Of a DNA stretch of 64,000 bases, positions 42,222 to 52,381 are shown in pieces. The translations under genes and the position numbers were made by a program. The stretch spans positions 78,735 to 142,734 of the forward strand of contig UBMI01000011.1 of assembly GCA_900466475.1 (NCBI GenBank). Reading direction: 5' to 3'. Numbering within the stretch: position 1 is the first letter of the stretch; every line of letters starts with the position of its first letter. Under the pieces are notes generated by a model, which was not told the origin of the DNA, did no database searches, and worked only from the letters and a program-made list of their open reading frames with translations. Source of the stretch: Hyphomicrobiales bacterium. GTDB lineage: Bacteria > Pseudomonadota > Alphaproteobacteria > Rhizobiales > Rhizobiaceae.

Positions 42222-43234
42222 ATATCCGGCTCGGCCCGAACAGCTGAGGGTGGAGCCGAGGCGGCACGCCCGACCATCGAACCCGGTAGATGGGGCCGGC
42301 GCACGCCCTTATTTCTTGCCCCCGTCAGAAGTACGTGTGGATTAGTCCTGCATCACGAACACCCGCCCCGGATTGCATTGATCACGACCCGGGTGGCAGC
42401 CGGCTGACGGGGCGGCGAGCCGGGTCTCGCAGTCATGGATCAATCGCTCCACCTTCACGCTCTAACGAAAGCCACGGTCATGGTTTTCTACGCGGTACTC
42501 GGGAGTGGTTCGGGCAAAAGCGGACCGCGCAGCATCTCAGTGCCCTAAAAAACAAGGAGGGCGCCGCACGCCCCCCATAACTTGCAAGATGTTTCAATGG
42601 TGTTCCGGCTACATCAGGAGCCAACACTCAACAGGAAGCTGTTCGCTCAGCACCGCAACGAGTGCCTCTTGGGCCTCCAGCCACCGCCGCATGTCGATTA
42701 GATCCTGAAACGCGTCGCGCAGTCATCCTGGACAATAAAAAGCGGTCGGGATCTTCCCGTCGACGATCGCGGCATAAGTTCGGTCATCACCCGGTGATGG
42801 AGTAGCCCAACGCGGGTCAAGCATCGTGCTAGAGCCGAAGAGGCTTGTATGGTGGGACCGCACGGTTTCTTTGAAGGGAAGGGTAGACGAGCTAGCCCCC
42901 GCGCGGTCCCAAGGCAAATACTTGAAAAGCCTTGTTTTGTTCCCGCCCCATAGAACAAAAAAGGCCTGCCGGGGCGGGCTAGTTTGAGCTGCATTCTGTG
43001 GGATCGCGCAGGCAGATAGATAACGGGTGCCAGAAAGGGGCGGACACCCACAGCACGCGCGAAGATGATTTCCAAAACCCGAGCTCAATGCGCGATTCAT
43101 CATCGCGTCGGGCGGTCACCGTCTGCAGCCGACGAGCTGCAAGGATCGATTCGTAAATCTGTCCGAGCCGAGCCGAGCCGACGCTCAAGACCACGCCCGC
43201 AGGCTGTCGCTCTGCCAACGGCCCGGCGTGCTCA
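42222..43234. other. 1-kb region without a firm gene
   Basis: No supported coding sequence. A minus-strand run near 42610-42690 reads 'MRRWLEAQEALVAVLSEQLP' then a few residues to a stop and may be a fragment. The part 42850-42980 is packed with inverted repeats and listed separately. Confidence 0.4.
42854..42978. other. Cluster of inverted repeats, possible structured RNA
   Basis: GGGACCGC/GCGGTCCC (42854-42861/42903-42910), CAAGGC/GCCTTG (42910-42915/42929-42934), TTTTGTTC/GAACAAAA (42935-42942/42953-42960) and CCCGCCCC/GGGGCGGG (42942-42949/42971-42978). The last two exclude each other, as in attenuators. Transcribed strand not known. Confidence 0.4.
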
Positions 43235-43768
43235 TCAAACCTTCGTGCCGAAACCGGCCGGGTTACTGCCGGCTGAGGGCAATTCGTCTTCCCCGTCTGG
43301 CAGTTTTCCATCAGGCGTCAGATCGTCAACAGCCTTCGGCAGGTCGCTGCTCAGCCGCTCTAAGATCTCTTCGTGGGAAAGGCCGGTCTTCGCAGCAAGT
43401 TCGTTGAGAATGTCGGGACCGAGAGCTTCACCTAGTTGGCCACCATCGATCGGAGCGTTGGAGCTCGGACTGATCCAGCTTTCTGCTTTTTCTCCGTGAC
43501 CATTTTGCTGGAACGTCTTCAGCAGGTCGCCGAGACCACCTCTTAAGATTCCGCCTGTCGACAGTCCGCTAAGGAGATCGCCAAATCCACCAGGCCCACC
43601 GAAAATCCCTTCTAGGCCCCCTGGAGCTTCACCTGAAGTTGTTGGTCGGGCGTCCTGTCTACGTTGCGGATTTTGGATCCCGCGCAGCAATTCGCCAATC
43701 TTGTCACGGTTCTGGTAACCAGCCACCGCGATCACGCCCAGCAGGGCCTTCAAAGGACCACTCATCAT
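43235..43768 (-). CDS. YidB-family (DUF937) protein
   Basis: 177-aa protein. The N-terminal helix 'MSGPLKALLGVIAVAGYQNR' is followed by a Gly-rich middle and the DUF937 core 'LGEALGPDILNELAAKTGLS' then 'HEEILERLSSDLPKAVDDLT'. AAGGAG precedes the double ATG at 43768/43765. Function unknown in general. Confidence 0.9.
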   Translation of the reverse strand: MMSGPLKALLGVIAVAGYQNRDKIGELLRGIQNPQRRQDARPTTSGEAPGGLEGIFGGPGGFGDLLSGLSTGGILRGGLGDLLKTFQQNGHGEKAESWISPSSNAPIDGGQLGEALGPDILNELAAKTGLSHEEILERLSSDLPKAVDDLTPDGKLPDGEDELPSAGSNPAGFGTKV

Positions 43769-43831
43769 AGCTTTTCTCCTTCATAACACGGCGGACGCCC
43801 GATGCGGCCGCAGATGTTCGTAATTTTGATT

Positions 43832-44065
43832 TCATTGCATAAGAACAGCGTCCTTGAACGCTACGGTTGCCAAGACTGAACCGTCGTCTCCCGCAATCTC
43901 AAGGGATCGGCCATCGACCACGTCGTCATGCAAAACAAGTTCAGCAACCATTTCCCGAGCGGACCGTCTTGCCTCGGCGACGGCCTGCGCAACCGAAGGC
44001 AATTCGATCCCCTCGTGGTCCTCTTCATAGGAGTCCACGTCGCGGAGGTGAAAGAAAAATTTCAT
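43832..44065 (-). CDS. DUF6894-family small protein
   Basis: 77 aa: 'MKFFFHLRDVDSYEEDHEGI' then 'AVAEARRSAREMVAELVLHD' and 'LEIAGDDGSVLATVAFKDAV', the typical small rhizobial DUF6894 pattern. It lies 12 bases after the DUF2934-receiver gene, so the stress promoter at 44637-44661 likely drives both. Confidence 0.85.
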   Translation of the reverse strand: MKFFFHLRDVDSYEEDHEGIELPSVAQAVAEARRSAREMVAELVLHDDVVDGRSLEIAGDDGSVLATVAFKDAVLMQ

Positions 44066-44077
44066 CGGTGCCCTTTC

Positions 44078-44614
44078 TTAAATGGGACCGGGAAATGAAC
44101 CGAATGACGCCTTAAGCATGTCTACAATCGCACTATGATCGTACGGCTTGGGAACGAACGAGACGCCGCTCGCAAGGTCGAACGCACCAAGACGGACATG
44201 GCCCGAGGTGACGATGACACGTGTTTGTGGCGCTCGCGCCCGGACGCGTGTCATCAGGCCAAGCCCGTCGGTGGAACCCGGCATGTTAACGTCGGTGAAG
44301 ACAGCGTCGATCTGGGTTGCTTCGAATACGGCAAGAGCTTCGTCGGCGTTGCCGGCCTCCAGGACCTCGAATCCCGCCTCCTCGAGCGCATCGACTGTCG
44401 CAAATCTGATGAGCGGTTCGTCGTCCACAACGAGGACCCTGCGGACGGGAAAGGTCCCAGCGTCGGGACCCAGAGGCGGCTCGCTATGGCCTCTCGCTTG
44501 CCAGTCGGCGACCGCCTGCGACCAGTGTTCGCGATCCCGCCCGTCCGGACAGCCTTCGCCCTGCCAGATTTGATGCGCCCGGCGACTTATCCAGTTATAC
44601 TCTTCCTGATCCAT
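44078..44614 (-). CDS. DUF2934-receiver fusion (response regulator)
   Basis: 178 aa. Residues ~1-40 are a DUF2934 domain ('RRAHQIWQGEGCPDGRDREH'), then a linker. Residues ~57-175 are a receiver: 'VLVVDDEPLIRFATVDALEE' (acidic pocket), phosphoacceptor Asp in 'AVFTDVNMPGS', 'IVTSGHV' and 'FVPKPY' (Lys). There is no output domain after the receiver. The fusion links a stress-regulon domain to phosphosignalling. Promoter GGAAC-N18-TT upstream. Confidence 0.88.
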   Translation of the reverse strand: MDQEEYNWISRRAHQIWQGEGCPDGRDREHWSQAVADWQARGHSEPPLGPDAGTFPVRRVLVVDDEPLIRFATVDALEEAGFEVLEAGNADEALAVFEATQIDAVFTDVNMPGSTDGLGLMTRVRARAPQTRVIVTSGHVRLGAFDLASGVSFVPKPYDHSAIVDMLKASFGSFPGPI

Positions 44615-44636
44615 CTACCGTCTCCATCGATAGCAG

Positions 44637-44661
44637 AACGCCGGCAGGACGAGACGGTTCC
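44637..44661 (-). promoter_or_regulatory. EcfG/RpoE2-type promoter for the receiver-DUF6894 pair
   Basis: Minus strand GGAAC (44657-44661), 18 bases, TT (44637-44638), 22 bases before the ATG at 44614. Confidence 0.7.
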
Positions 44662-44794
44662 TGCGCCTTTTCTACATAACCGGAGGAGAAGCCTTGCCGG
44701 CCGATCGCGCCTTCCCGTTGCCACCTTTTCATGCGTGGAGCGCGGCGGGTCGACTACTTGGGCTGAGCTTGGTCGTTGATCTCTGTTTGTCTGA

Positions 44795-45089
44795 TCAGTG
44801 GACCACGGCGACAACAGTGACACCCACTTCGCCTGCCGCCGTGACGATGACTTCTCGCAGCTGTGGCGGACTGGCATCCCCGATCATCACATCGACGCAC
44901 GGCCCTCATCTCGGCGAAATACTCTTCGCCATCGCTAGACGGCCAGCCCTTGACCAAGGCGTCTGCGGCTTCTCGCGCTGTTCTTACAATAAAGCGGAAT
45001 TGAAGGGTCAAAACCTCCCCTGTGGGGGCAGGCGGACCGCTCAGGAGCTCACTGGTGTAAAAACAGGCAGGGTGCGGCACGGCCCGCAT
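44795..45089 (-). pseudogene. Frameshifted DUF982 gene
   Basis: The first frame gives 'FRFIVRTAREAADALVKGWP' and 'EEYFAEMRAV', the DUF982 start. The next frame continues 'CVDVMIGDASPPQLREVIVT' and 'AAGEVGVTVVAVVH' to the stop at 44795. The break is near 44890-44900. DUF982 proteins are small and common in rhizobia; function unknown. Confidence 0.6.
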
Positions 45090-45501
45090 AATCTATAGGA
45101 CTCCCTTCCGGTTGACGTTTTCAACCTCGGCATTTGTTCCATCATTAGCGCCCGGTTATAGACGCGCTCGATCACCGCGACGAGCACCTACTGAGGCCTC
45201 CAGCCTGCCGCCTCCGATCGCTCGGCAATATCTTGAAACTCGACGTGCGACGTTCGTCACGCTGAAGGTGATGACGAACTTCAAGCTCTAGAAGACGCAG
45301 ACGGTTCTTGAGGCGCGCCAGTTACCGATGACAACGCTGCGAGGAAGCACTGACGGAACACGTCAAGGTCTTCGGGGGGTCTTGCCCTTCTGGTTGCTCC
45401 AGCGACAGTGTTTTTTGCGCGCGAGGAAAGCGTGAGCGGTTGTGAACGGCGCGGATCGTGCTTCAGCGAAGGTCGAAGACGTAATGGCCCCCATATCCTG
45501 A
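45090..45501. other. Intergenic, nothing identified
   Basis: About 410 bases of apparently degenerate DNA before the promoter at 45502. No open frame is convincing. Confidence 0.4.
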
Positions 45502-45526
45502 GGAACAGATTAGGTTAAGCGAAGTT
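45502..45526 (+). promoter_or_regulatory. EcfG/RpoE2-type promoter
   Basis: GGAAC (45502-45506), 18 bases, TT (45525-45526), 44 bases before the ATG at 45571. Confidence 0.75.
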
Positions 45527-45570
45527 AAGAAGGCGGGGTCAATCCGATCTCGAAAAAGGAGGAGTAAATC

Positions 45571-45735
45571 ATGGCATCGACAAGTGGTTCGCAGTCAAAA
45601 GGCGGTGCAAAGTCGGGCGGCAGCAAGAGTGCGTCATCGTCGTCCGACAAGAGCTCTAGCTCGTCCGGCAAGCAGGGCGGCACGCACGAACAGCACGTCA
45701 AGGCTGGCGAACAGAGCCATAAGAATTCAAAGTAA
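45571..45735 (+). CDS. 54-aa Ser/Gly/Lys-rich disordered stress peptide
   Basis: 'MASTSGSQSKGGAKSGGSKS' then a Ser run and 'GTHEQHVKAGEQSHKNSK'. Almost no hydrophobic residues, so intrinsically disordered, as in small Gly/Ser/Lys-rich general-stress proteins. A strong AAGGAGGAG site, a GGAAC-N18-TT promoter and a terminator 31 bases after the stop make a complete one-gene unit. It is too short for most gene finders. Confidence 0.8.
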   Translation: MASTSGSQSKGGAKSGGSKSASSSSDKSSSSSGKQGGTHEQHVKAGEQSHKNSK

Positions 45736-46125
45736 CCTGTTCACGACGGCCGGGACACATTAGAAGGGCGCGGAACTGATCCGCGCCCTTTTTTGCGTCG
45801 CGAGATCGCGGCGCGCCTTGCGGAAGCTTAAGCAAGGTCGAGCGACTTCGAATGTGCAACTAGTAACAAGCTCCTGCCAATGTAGACCGGATAGCTTCGC
45901 TGGCATCGCGTAGCGCTTGGCGGGAATCGTGAGAAATCAGCCCTTTTAATTGGTTCATCTTGTCCAAAATTACGATCCTGAGGCTTTTTAGAGGTAACCA
46001 AGGTCGGTATCGTAGACATGCCCTTATCCAGGTTTTCCTGGCATATTACCTAAGCCTCGCACTTTTGAACCAAACGCGTTTGCTCGCGTTCAAGCCTCAC
46101 ACGAAGTGAGGAGCTTGGTCTCTCG
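45736..46125. other. Intergenic with terminator
   Basis: Holds the terminator at 45766-45794. The remaining ~330 bases up to the SDR start show no gene. Confidence 0.45.
45766..45794 (+). terminator. Rho-independent terminator
   Basis: GGGCGCGG-AACTGAT-CCGCGCCC followed by TTTTTT, after the 54-aa gene. Nearly the same sequence recurs at 48891-48917. Confidence 0.85.
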
Positions 46126-47145
46126 ATGATCGTCAAGGAAAAACCCGTCGTTGTTGTCACGGGTGCATCTGCTGGGGTCGGTCGAGCAGTGGCGCTCAAC
46201 TTCGCGCGGCATGGATGGCGTGTCGCATTATTGGCGCGCGGGAGGGCACGCCTCAAATCGGTCGCAGCCGAGATCCAGGCGGCGGGCGGCGAGACACTCG
46301 AATTGTCCGCGGACGTTGCCGATGCCGCCGCCATCGAAGCCGCGGCGGAAAGGGTGCTCGGCGCATGGGGAAAAATTGACGTTTGGATCAACAACGCGAT
46401 GGTTACCGTGTTCGGGACCGTCGAAACAATTTCTCCAGATGAATTCAGGCGCGTGACCGAAGTTGCCTACCTCGGGCAGGTGCATGGAACGCAGACCGCG
46501 TTGAAGCACATGCGTCGCGCTGGTCGAGGAACAATCGTCTGCATCGGATCAGCACTGACTTATCGCTCCATACCGTTGCAATCGGCCTACTGCGGCGCCA
46601 AGGCTGCGATCCGAGGATTTGTCGATGCATTGCGATGCGAGCTTCTTCACGAGCGCTCGCCACTCAAACTCACGATGGTTCACCTTCCAGCAGTGAATAC
46701 GGAACAATTCAGCTGGGCCAGATGCAAGATGCACCACGCGCCACGTCCCGTCGCGCCCGTGTTCACACCGGAAGCCGTGGCGGCTGAGGTTTATCGGGGC
46801 GCGCTGACTGCCCCTCGGGAACTCTGGGTTGGACGGCCGACGGTAAAGACGATCCTCGGTGGGCTCCTATTTCCCGGTGTGACCGACCGAGTGGCAGCCG
46901 CGACCGCGTTCAAAGGCCAGCTTGATGCCGAGCCGAAGCGTTCAGGACCACCCGATAATCTCTTCAATCCAGTCGATCCGAAGCAGGTTATCGGTGGTCG
47001 CTTTGGCGGGGAGGCAAGGCAGACGGTCGGATCGGTGTCAGGATCAAACGCGCGCGCGGCTCTAGCCGCGCTTGGCCTCGGAATGATTCTAAGCGGCATC
47101 TACGCAGCCGGGCGCCCTCGAATTCGGCGGCGTCGCTGGAATTAG
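46126..47145 (+). CDS. SDR-family oxidoreductase with C-terminal extension
   Basis: 339 aa. SDR core: 'VVVTGASAGVGRAVALNFAR', 'WINNAMVTVFG' (the NNAG motif is altered to NNAM), 'CIGSALTYR' (Ser), 'YCGAKAAIRGFVDAL' (Tyr/Lys). The final ~130 residues contain 'PEAVAAEVYRGALTAPRELW' and a hydrophobic segment 'ARAALAALGLGMILSGIYA' near a basic end, suggesting membrane attachment. This long SDR type is common on rhizobial plasmids; substrate unknown. Confidence 0.9.
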   Translation: MIVKEKPVVVVTGASAGVGRAVALNFARHGWRVALLARGRARLKSVAAEIQAAGGETLELSADVADAAAIEAAAERVLGAWGKIDVWINNAMVTVFGTVETISPDEFRRVTEVAYLGQVHGTQTALKHMRRAGRGTIVCIGSALTYRSIPLQSAYCGAKAAIRGFVDALRCELLHERSPLKLTMVHLPAVNTEQFSWARCKMHHAPRPVAPVFTPEAVAAEVYRGALTAPRELWVGRPTVKTILGGLLFPGVTDRVAAATAFKGQLDAEPKRSGPPDNLFNPVDPKQVIGGRFGGEARQTVGSVSGSNARAALAALGLGMILSGIYAAGRPRIRRRRWN

Positions 47146-47751
47146 AACCCCGCCAATCGTCCCCTTTGGAAGGGCCGCGGATCTCGGTGAGGGAGACCTT
47201 TCGTTCCGCGCTTGAAACTGGCCGGACCAACGGCATCGGCTCCTTCGCGTAAGGAGGCGCCACACGGCCTGAGGGCCTTTTTTATTTCAATGATTTGATA
47301 CTCGAATAAGCGCCACCCCACCCCGGTTCCACTGAGGGAGAGGGGCACTGTACGTCTTCGAGACCGACTTCATAAAGCAATGGATCGCCAGCATCGGCTT
47401 AAACCGTGCGGCCTTACGCTTGATCTTTATCGGGCAAGAAAGGCAGGCCTCAAGATACTCGCGCCAGCGATGACCATCTCTTGTTTCAAGGCGCCATGCG
47501 AAAGGCGTTTCCATTTGCATGGGGGCATCCGGAGGCGCAGTCCCACAGCCCCGTTTAATCTCGTCCGTGAGAAAGGTAGCCTTCGTTTCGCAGAAAGGTG
47601 GCGCTCACTCTTCTCATTTCCACAGCTCAGCCATTGCGTCAACGGTCAGCAAGCGCATGTGGACGGGGCTTCATTCGGAGAGAGCAAGTTAAGAAAGCTA
47701 CGCTCCAGGCTTGCCCCGAAGCCGCCCCAGTCATTTTTGAAGGCCATGGAA
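47146..47751. other. Intergenic, nothing identified
   Basis: About 600 bases. GGCCTGAGGGCCTTTTTT near 47267-47284 is a weak hairpin with a T tract that may end the SDR transcript. No gene is supported. Confidence 0.4.
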
Positions 47752-47970
47752 TCAGTGGAGCATCAAGGGTATTGGCCGCATCTCATCGGCCTTGACCCGT
47801 GCCTCCTCCACGTTCTGTGCCGGAAACATCTTGATAAAAAAGTTTTCAGTTTCCAGAGCATGGCTTTGGAGCTCCAGCTCCATGACGCCGGCTTCAGCTT
47901 CGTCTTTGAACACATTCAGCAGCCGGTTACGCGACTCGTCAGTGTGGACCTCGTAGATATAGTATCGCAT
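47752..47970 (-). CDS. Small protein, unknown
   Basis: 72 aa: 'MRYYIYEVHTDESRNRLLNV', 'AGVMELELQSHALETENFFI', 'QNVEEARVKADEMR'. Beta-alpha pattern with no family recognised. GAGGAGG directly upstream of the ATG at 47970. It overlaps the end of the next upstream gene by 32 bases, so the two are likely translated from one mRNA. Confidence 0.65.
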   Translation of the reverse strand: MRYYIYEVHTDESRNRLLNVFKDEAEAGVMELELQSHALETENFFIKMFPAQNVEEARVKADEMRPIPLMLH

Positions 47971-48121
47971 CCGGACCTCCTCGCATCACTGGCGACACCG
48001 TCTCAGCCTTTCCGGGCGTGAACAAAGCCAGGTAAGCTACGGCAATGATAATCGCGATGACGAATATCATCAGCACGTATCGGATCATGGCTTTGCTGGC
48101 TTTTCGTTCGGTGTCGTTCAT
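47939..48121 (-). CDS. Small single-pass membrane protein
   Basis: 60 aa: a charged start, then the hydrophobic helix 'YVLMIFVIAIIIAVAYLALF'. ATG 48121 lies only 8 bases past the TT of a stress promoter, so either the mRNA is nearly leaderless or translation starts at the in-frame ATG at 48088. Function unknown. Confidence 0.6.
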   Translation of the reverse strand: MNDTERKASKAMIRYVLMIFVIAIIIAVAYLALFTPGKAETVSPVMRGGPDAILYLRGPH

Positions 48122-48129
48122 GTCGATCC

Positions 48130-48154
48130 AACAAGCAAGGAAGTAGAAGGTTCC
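48130..48154 (-). promoter_or_regulatory. EcfG/RpoE2-type promoter
   Basis: Minus strand GGAAC (48150-48154), 18 bases, TT (48130-48131), directly before the ATG at 48121. Confidence 0.65.
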
Positions 48155-48488
48155 GTGCCATTGCTCAGGACACAGCACGATCGAAGACATGCGCCGCGTG
48201 GCTTGGATCCAGCTCTGAGAACGCGGGGCTAGGCACCGCTCGTTTGGATCGGGTGTCTGCAGCGGTTGTAAAGGTCGACGTACGCAGGATGCCCGCGTAT
48301 CATGAAGCCTATGGCCTGCGCTCGCATTGGTATCGCGCCGTCTGCTTCACATATAATGGGACAATATCCCATTTACCCTCTGGTCGACAAACGGATCGGC
48401 GGTCTGAACGAAAAGCAACCGCGGTTCCTATGGTCAATCGGTTGACGCGAAGAGTGCCGGCCCTATCTCGCCGCTCAGAGACCTCACC
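48155..48488. other. Intergenic, nothing identified
   Basis: About 330 bases. The palindrome-like GGGACAATATCCC at 48358-48370 is short and could be an operator; no other feature. Confidence 0.35.
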
Positions 48489-48734
48489 ATGGATCACGTG
48501 GATATGCACAGCGATCAAGAATTCCGGATGCTCTCGGAGGCGGTCCAGGCGTGGTATCGCTATTACGAACTTCGTCCCGACGAGCAGGCTTCCCATGTCC
48601 TATGTTCGGCAGCGCTCGAATTCTTCAACGAAGGATATTGCACCTTTGATGACGTATCGACCATGCTTATCGGAACCTATGTCGGAATTTCGGCTACACG
48701 AGTGAATGCGCCAACGTCGAAGTCGGTGCATTAG
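48489..48734 (+). CDS. Small protein, paralog of 55916-56167
   Basis: 81 aa: 'LSEAVQAWYRYYELRPDEQA', 'SHVLCSAALEFFNEGYCTFD', then 'MLIGTYVGISATRVNAPTSK'. The protein at 55916 has the same layout ('WFRVYQVPFDQSVADVLCNA', 'LIQTYKGPMATRATAPSSS'). No named family. No stress promoter found here, in contrast to the paralog. Confidence 0.7.
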   Translation: MDHVDMHSDQEFRMLSEAVQAWYRYYELRPDEQASHVLCSAALEFFNEGYCTFDDVSTMLIGTYVGISATRVNAPTSKSVH

Positions 48735-48890
48735 TGGTTTAAAGGTCTTGCGAGCATGGTGCGAAAGCCCGGACAGACATCCTGTTTGTTGAGCGATACC
48801 GGGATCAACAACGCTCGTACACGCGCTATGGCGCGGCGATCATGTTGAGACACACTCCTGATCGCCGCTGCCTAGCCGCGAGAACTTGAA

Positions 48891-48917
48891 GGGCGCGAAA
48901 CTGATCCGCGCCCTTTT
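48891..48917 (+). terminator. Terminator, near-duplicate of 45766-45794
   Basis: GGGCGCG-AAACTGATC-CGCGCCC then TTTT. It lies between the rightward gene at 48489 and the leftward katE stop at 48921. Flanks and loop match the 45766 terminator almost base for base. Confidence 0.7.
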
Positions 48918-48920
48918 GCA

Positions 48921-51071
<2,151 letters not shown>

Positions 51072-51109
51072 CGGATGTCCCCTGAGATTTAGGATGTTGA
51101 ATATGAAAA

Positions 51110-51132
51110 GGGCCGCCCACCAAGGACGGCCC
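51110..51132 (-). terminator. Hairpin between the YciE-like gene and katE
   Basis: GGGCCG/CGGCCC stem (51110-51115/51127-51132), extended by further pairs, with TTTTC on the minus strand. It would end or attenuate the transcript of 51147-51644 before katE. Confidence 0.6.
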
Positions 51133-51146
51133 CTTCGACGCCCCGC

Positions 51147-51644
51147 CTAAGCGGCCTTGCCTTTGGCGTTCGCCTGCGCCATGGCAAGCTGCGTCAGTTT
51201 TTCGTCGGTTGCTTCTTCCTCAGCGAGGTTTGCCTGGAGCAGCGGCACAGCGTCATTTAGGCCGAGCTGCTTTGCCCAGGCGATGAGCGTGCCATAGCGG
51301 GCGATTTCGTAATGCTCGACCGCCTGCGCCGATGAAATCAGCCCGGCGTCGAGGGCTGAAGACCCCTTGAATTCTTCCATGATCTCCTCGCCCTCGGCGA
51401 TGATGCCCTGGATAGCCTCACAGGTCTTGCCCCGGGCAGGCTTGCCGAGCAGCTCGAACACCTGCTCGATTCGGTCGATCTGACCCTGCGTTTCGTCGCG
51501 ATGGCGCAGAAATCCTGCCTTGCCTTCTTCGGAGTCGGCGGCGCGCGCCATCTTCGGCAAGGCCTTCAGAATCTGCTTTTCGGCAAAATAGATGTCCTTC
51601 AAAGTGTCGAGAAATAGGTCGTCGAGCGTTTTTGTGCTGGCCAT
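51147..51644 (-). CDS. YciE/DUF892 ferritin-like protein
   Basis: 165-aa four-helix protein: 'KTLDDLFLDTLKDIYFAEKQ', 'DETQGQIDRIEQVFELLGKP', 'AQAVEHYEIARYGTLIAWAK', 'LLQANLAEEEATDEKLTQLA'. The Glu/His spacing fits a di-iron ferritin-like fold. GGAGG precedes the ATG. It is stress-controlled through the promoter at 51738-51762 and lies upstream of katE, a common pairing in oxidative-stress gene sets. Confidence 0.92.
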   Translation of the reverse strand: MASTKTLDDLFLDTLKDIYFAEKQILKALPKMARAADSEEGKAGFLRHRDETQGQIDRIEQVFELLGKPARGKTCEAIQGIIAEGEEIMEEFKGSSALDAGLISSAQAVEHYEIARYGTLIAWAKQLGLNDAVPLLQANLAEEEATDEKLTQLAMAQANAKGKAA

Positions 51645-51735
51645 GATGTCCTCCTGTCTGGCTCTGGCGGGTAACTGGCGATCGTCGGCAAGAACGAGCG
51701 TTCAGGCGCCGTCGCCGAGGCGGCAGCGCGTGAAA

Positions 51736-51762
51736 GGAACCAACGCAACAGGACATTGTTCC
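51736..51762. promoter_or_regulatory. Symmetrical EcfG/RpoE2-type promoter
   Basis: Leftward: GGAAC (51758-51762), 18 bases, TT (51738-51739), 93 bases before the YciE-like ATG. Rightward: GGAAC (51736-51740), 18 bases, TT (51759-51760). The site can be read on both strands; the rightward transcript would have no evident gene. Confidence 0.65.
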
Positions 51763-52041
51763 CGTATCGAGCGGACATTCTGGACTCGCGGCGCACGCGG
51801 CTTCGGCGAACCCTAGTTGGGGCGGCCATCCGTCATCATCTTATGGCTCAAACGCATCCGCTACAAAGGAAGAAGTCCGATTGACGGTGTTTTCGGCGAT
51901 CCTGCGCCACAGGCGAGCCGAGGAAACCTTTGAAGCAAAGCAAACGGCCGGCCGAGGTTGCTCTGAATAAGCGAGCGCACAAGCGACCCGTTACTGACAT
52001 AATCTGTTCTGGCAAGGCCGGTAAACCGTCCTCACGCCTGC

Positions 52042-52218
52042 TCAAAATCCGAGGCTGCGCGCTGGGGAGGCGTCGGCGTAAAGATGCCAAGGGTTTTCAG
52101 GTGGATCAGCGGAAGGCTCCAGCTTTTCGCCGGCCAGCGCCGTGAGCTCGTAGATATAGCTTGGCGCCTCAACGGAAATATTGACAAATGCGGCCGTCGA
52201 ATAGACCGCTAAAGGCAA
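52042..52218 (-). pseudogene. Protein-like frame without a clear start
   Basis: Reading leftward: 'LPLAVYSTAAFVNISVEAPS', 'YIYELTALAGEKLEPSADPP', 'NPWHLYADASPARSLGF' and stop. The frame is open upstream to about 52290 but has no ATG; a TTG at 52218 is the best start. Composition is clearly protein-like. Family unknown; it may be a 5'-truncated gene. Confidence 0.35.
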
Positions 52219-52381
52219 CTCGCCTGACCTGGCATCGAACGATCTAGAAGGTCGCCGCCCACTGCTGTCACGCCCAGTGGTGCGCTTGTTCCGTCAGGCG
52301 TAACGCGACGACGCTCCTTCTCAGGTGCGGTCCAGGAGGTGGCGTGATCGTTTCGACTCTATATCCTGTCTGGCTATGGCT

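Larger units (their letters stand above)
51645..52381. other. Intergenic with promoter and a hidden reading frame
   Basis: Contains the near-palindromic stress promoter (51736-51762) and the possible short frame at 52042-52218 listed separately. Otherwise empty. Confidence 0.45.

Noticed and set aside
42854..42978. Retron or group II intron RNA
   Set aside because: Dense structure is present, but no reverse transcriptase gene or intron domain V is nearby.
47380..48021. 213-residue rightward frame
   Set aside because: Opposes the better-supported small genes at 47752-48121 and shows no family features or ribosome site.
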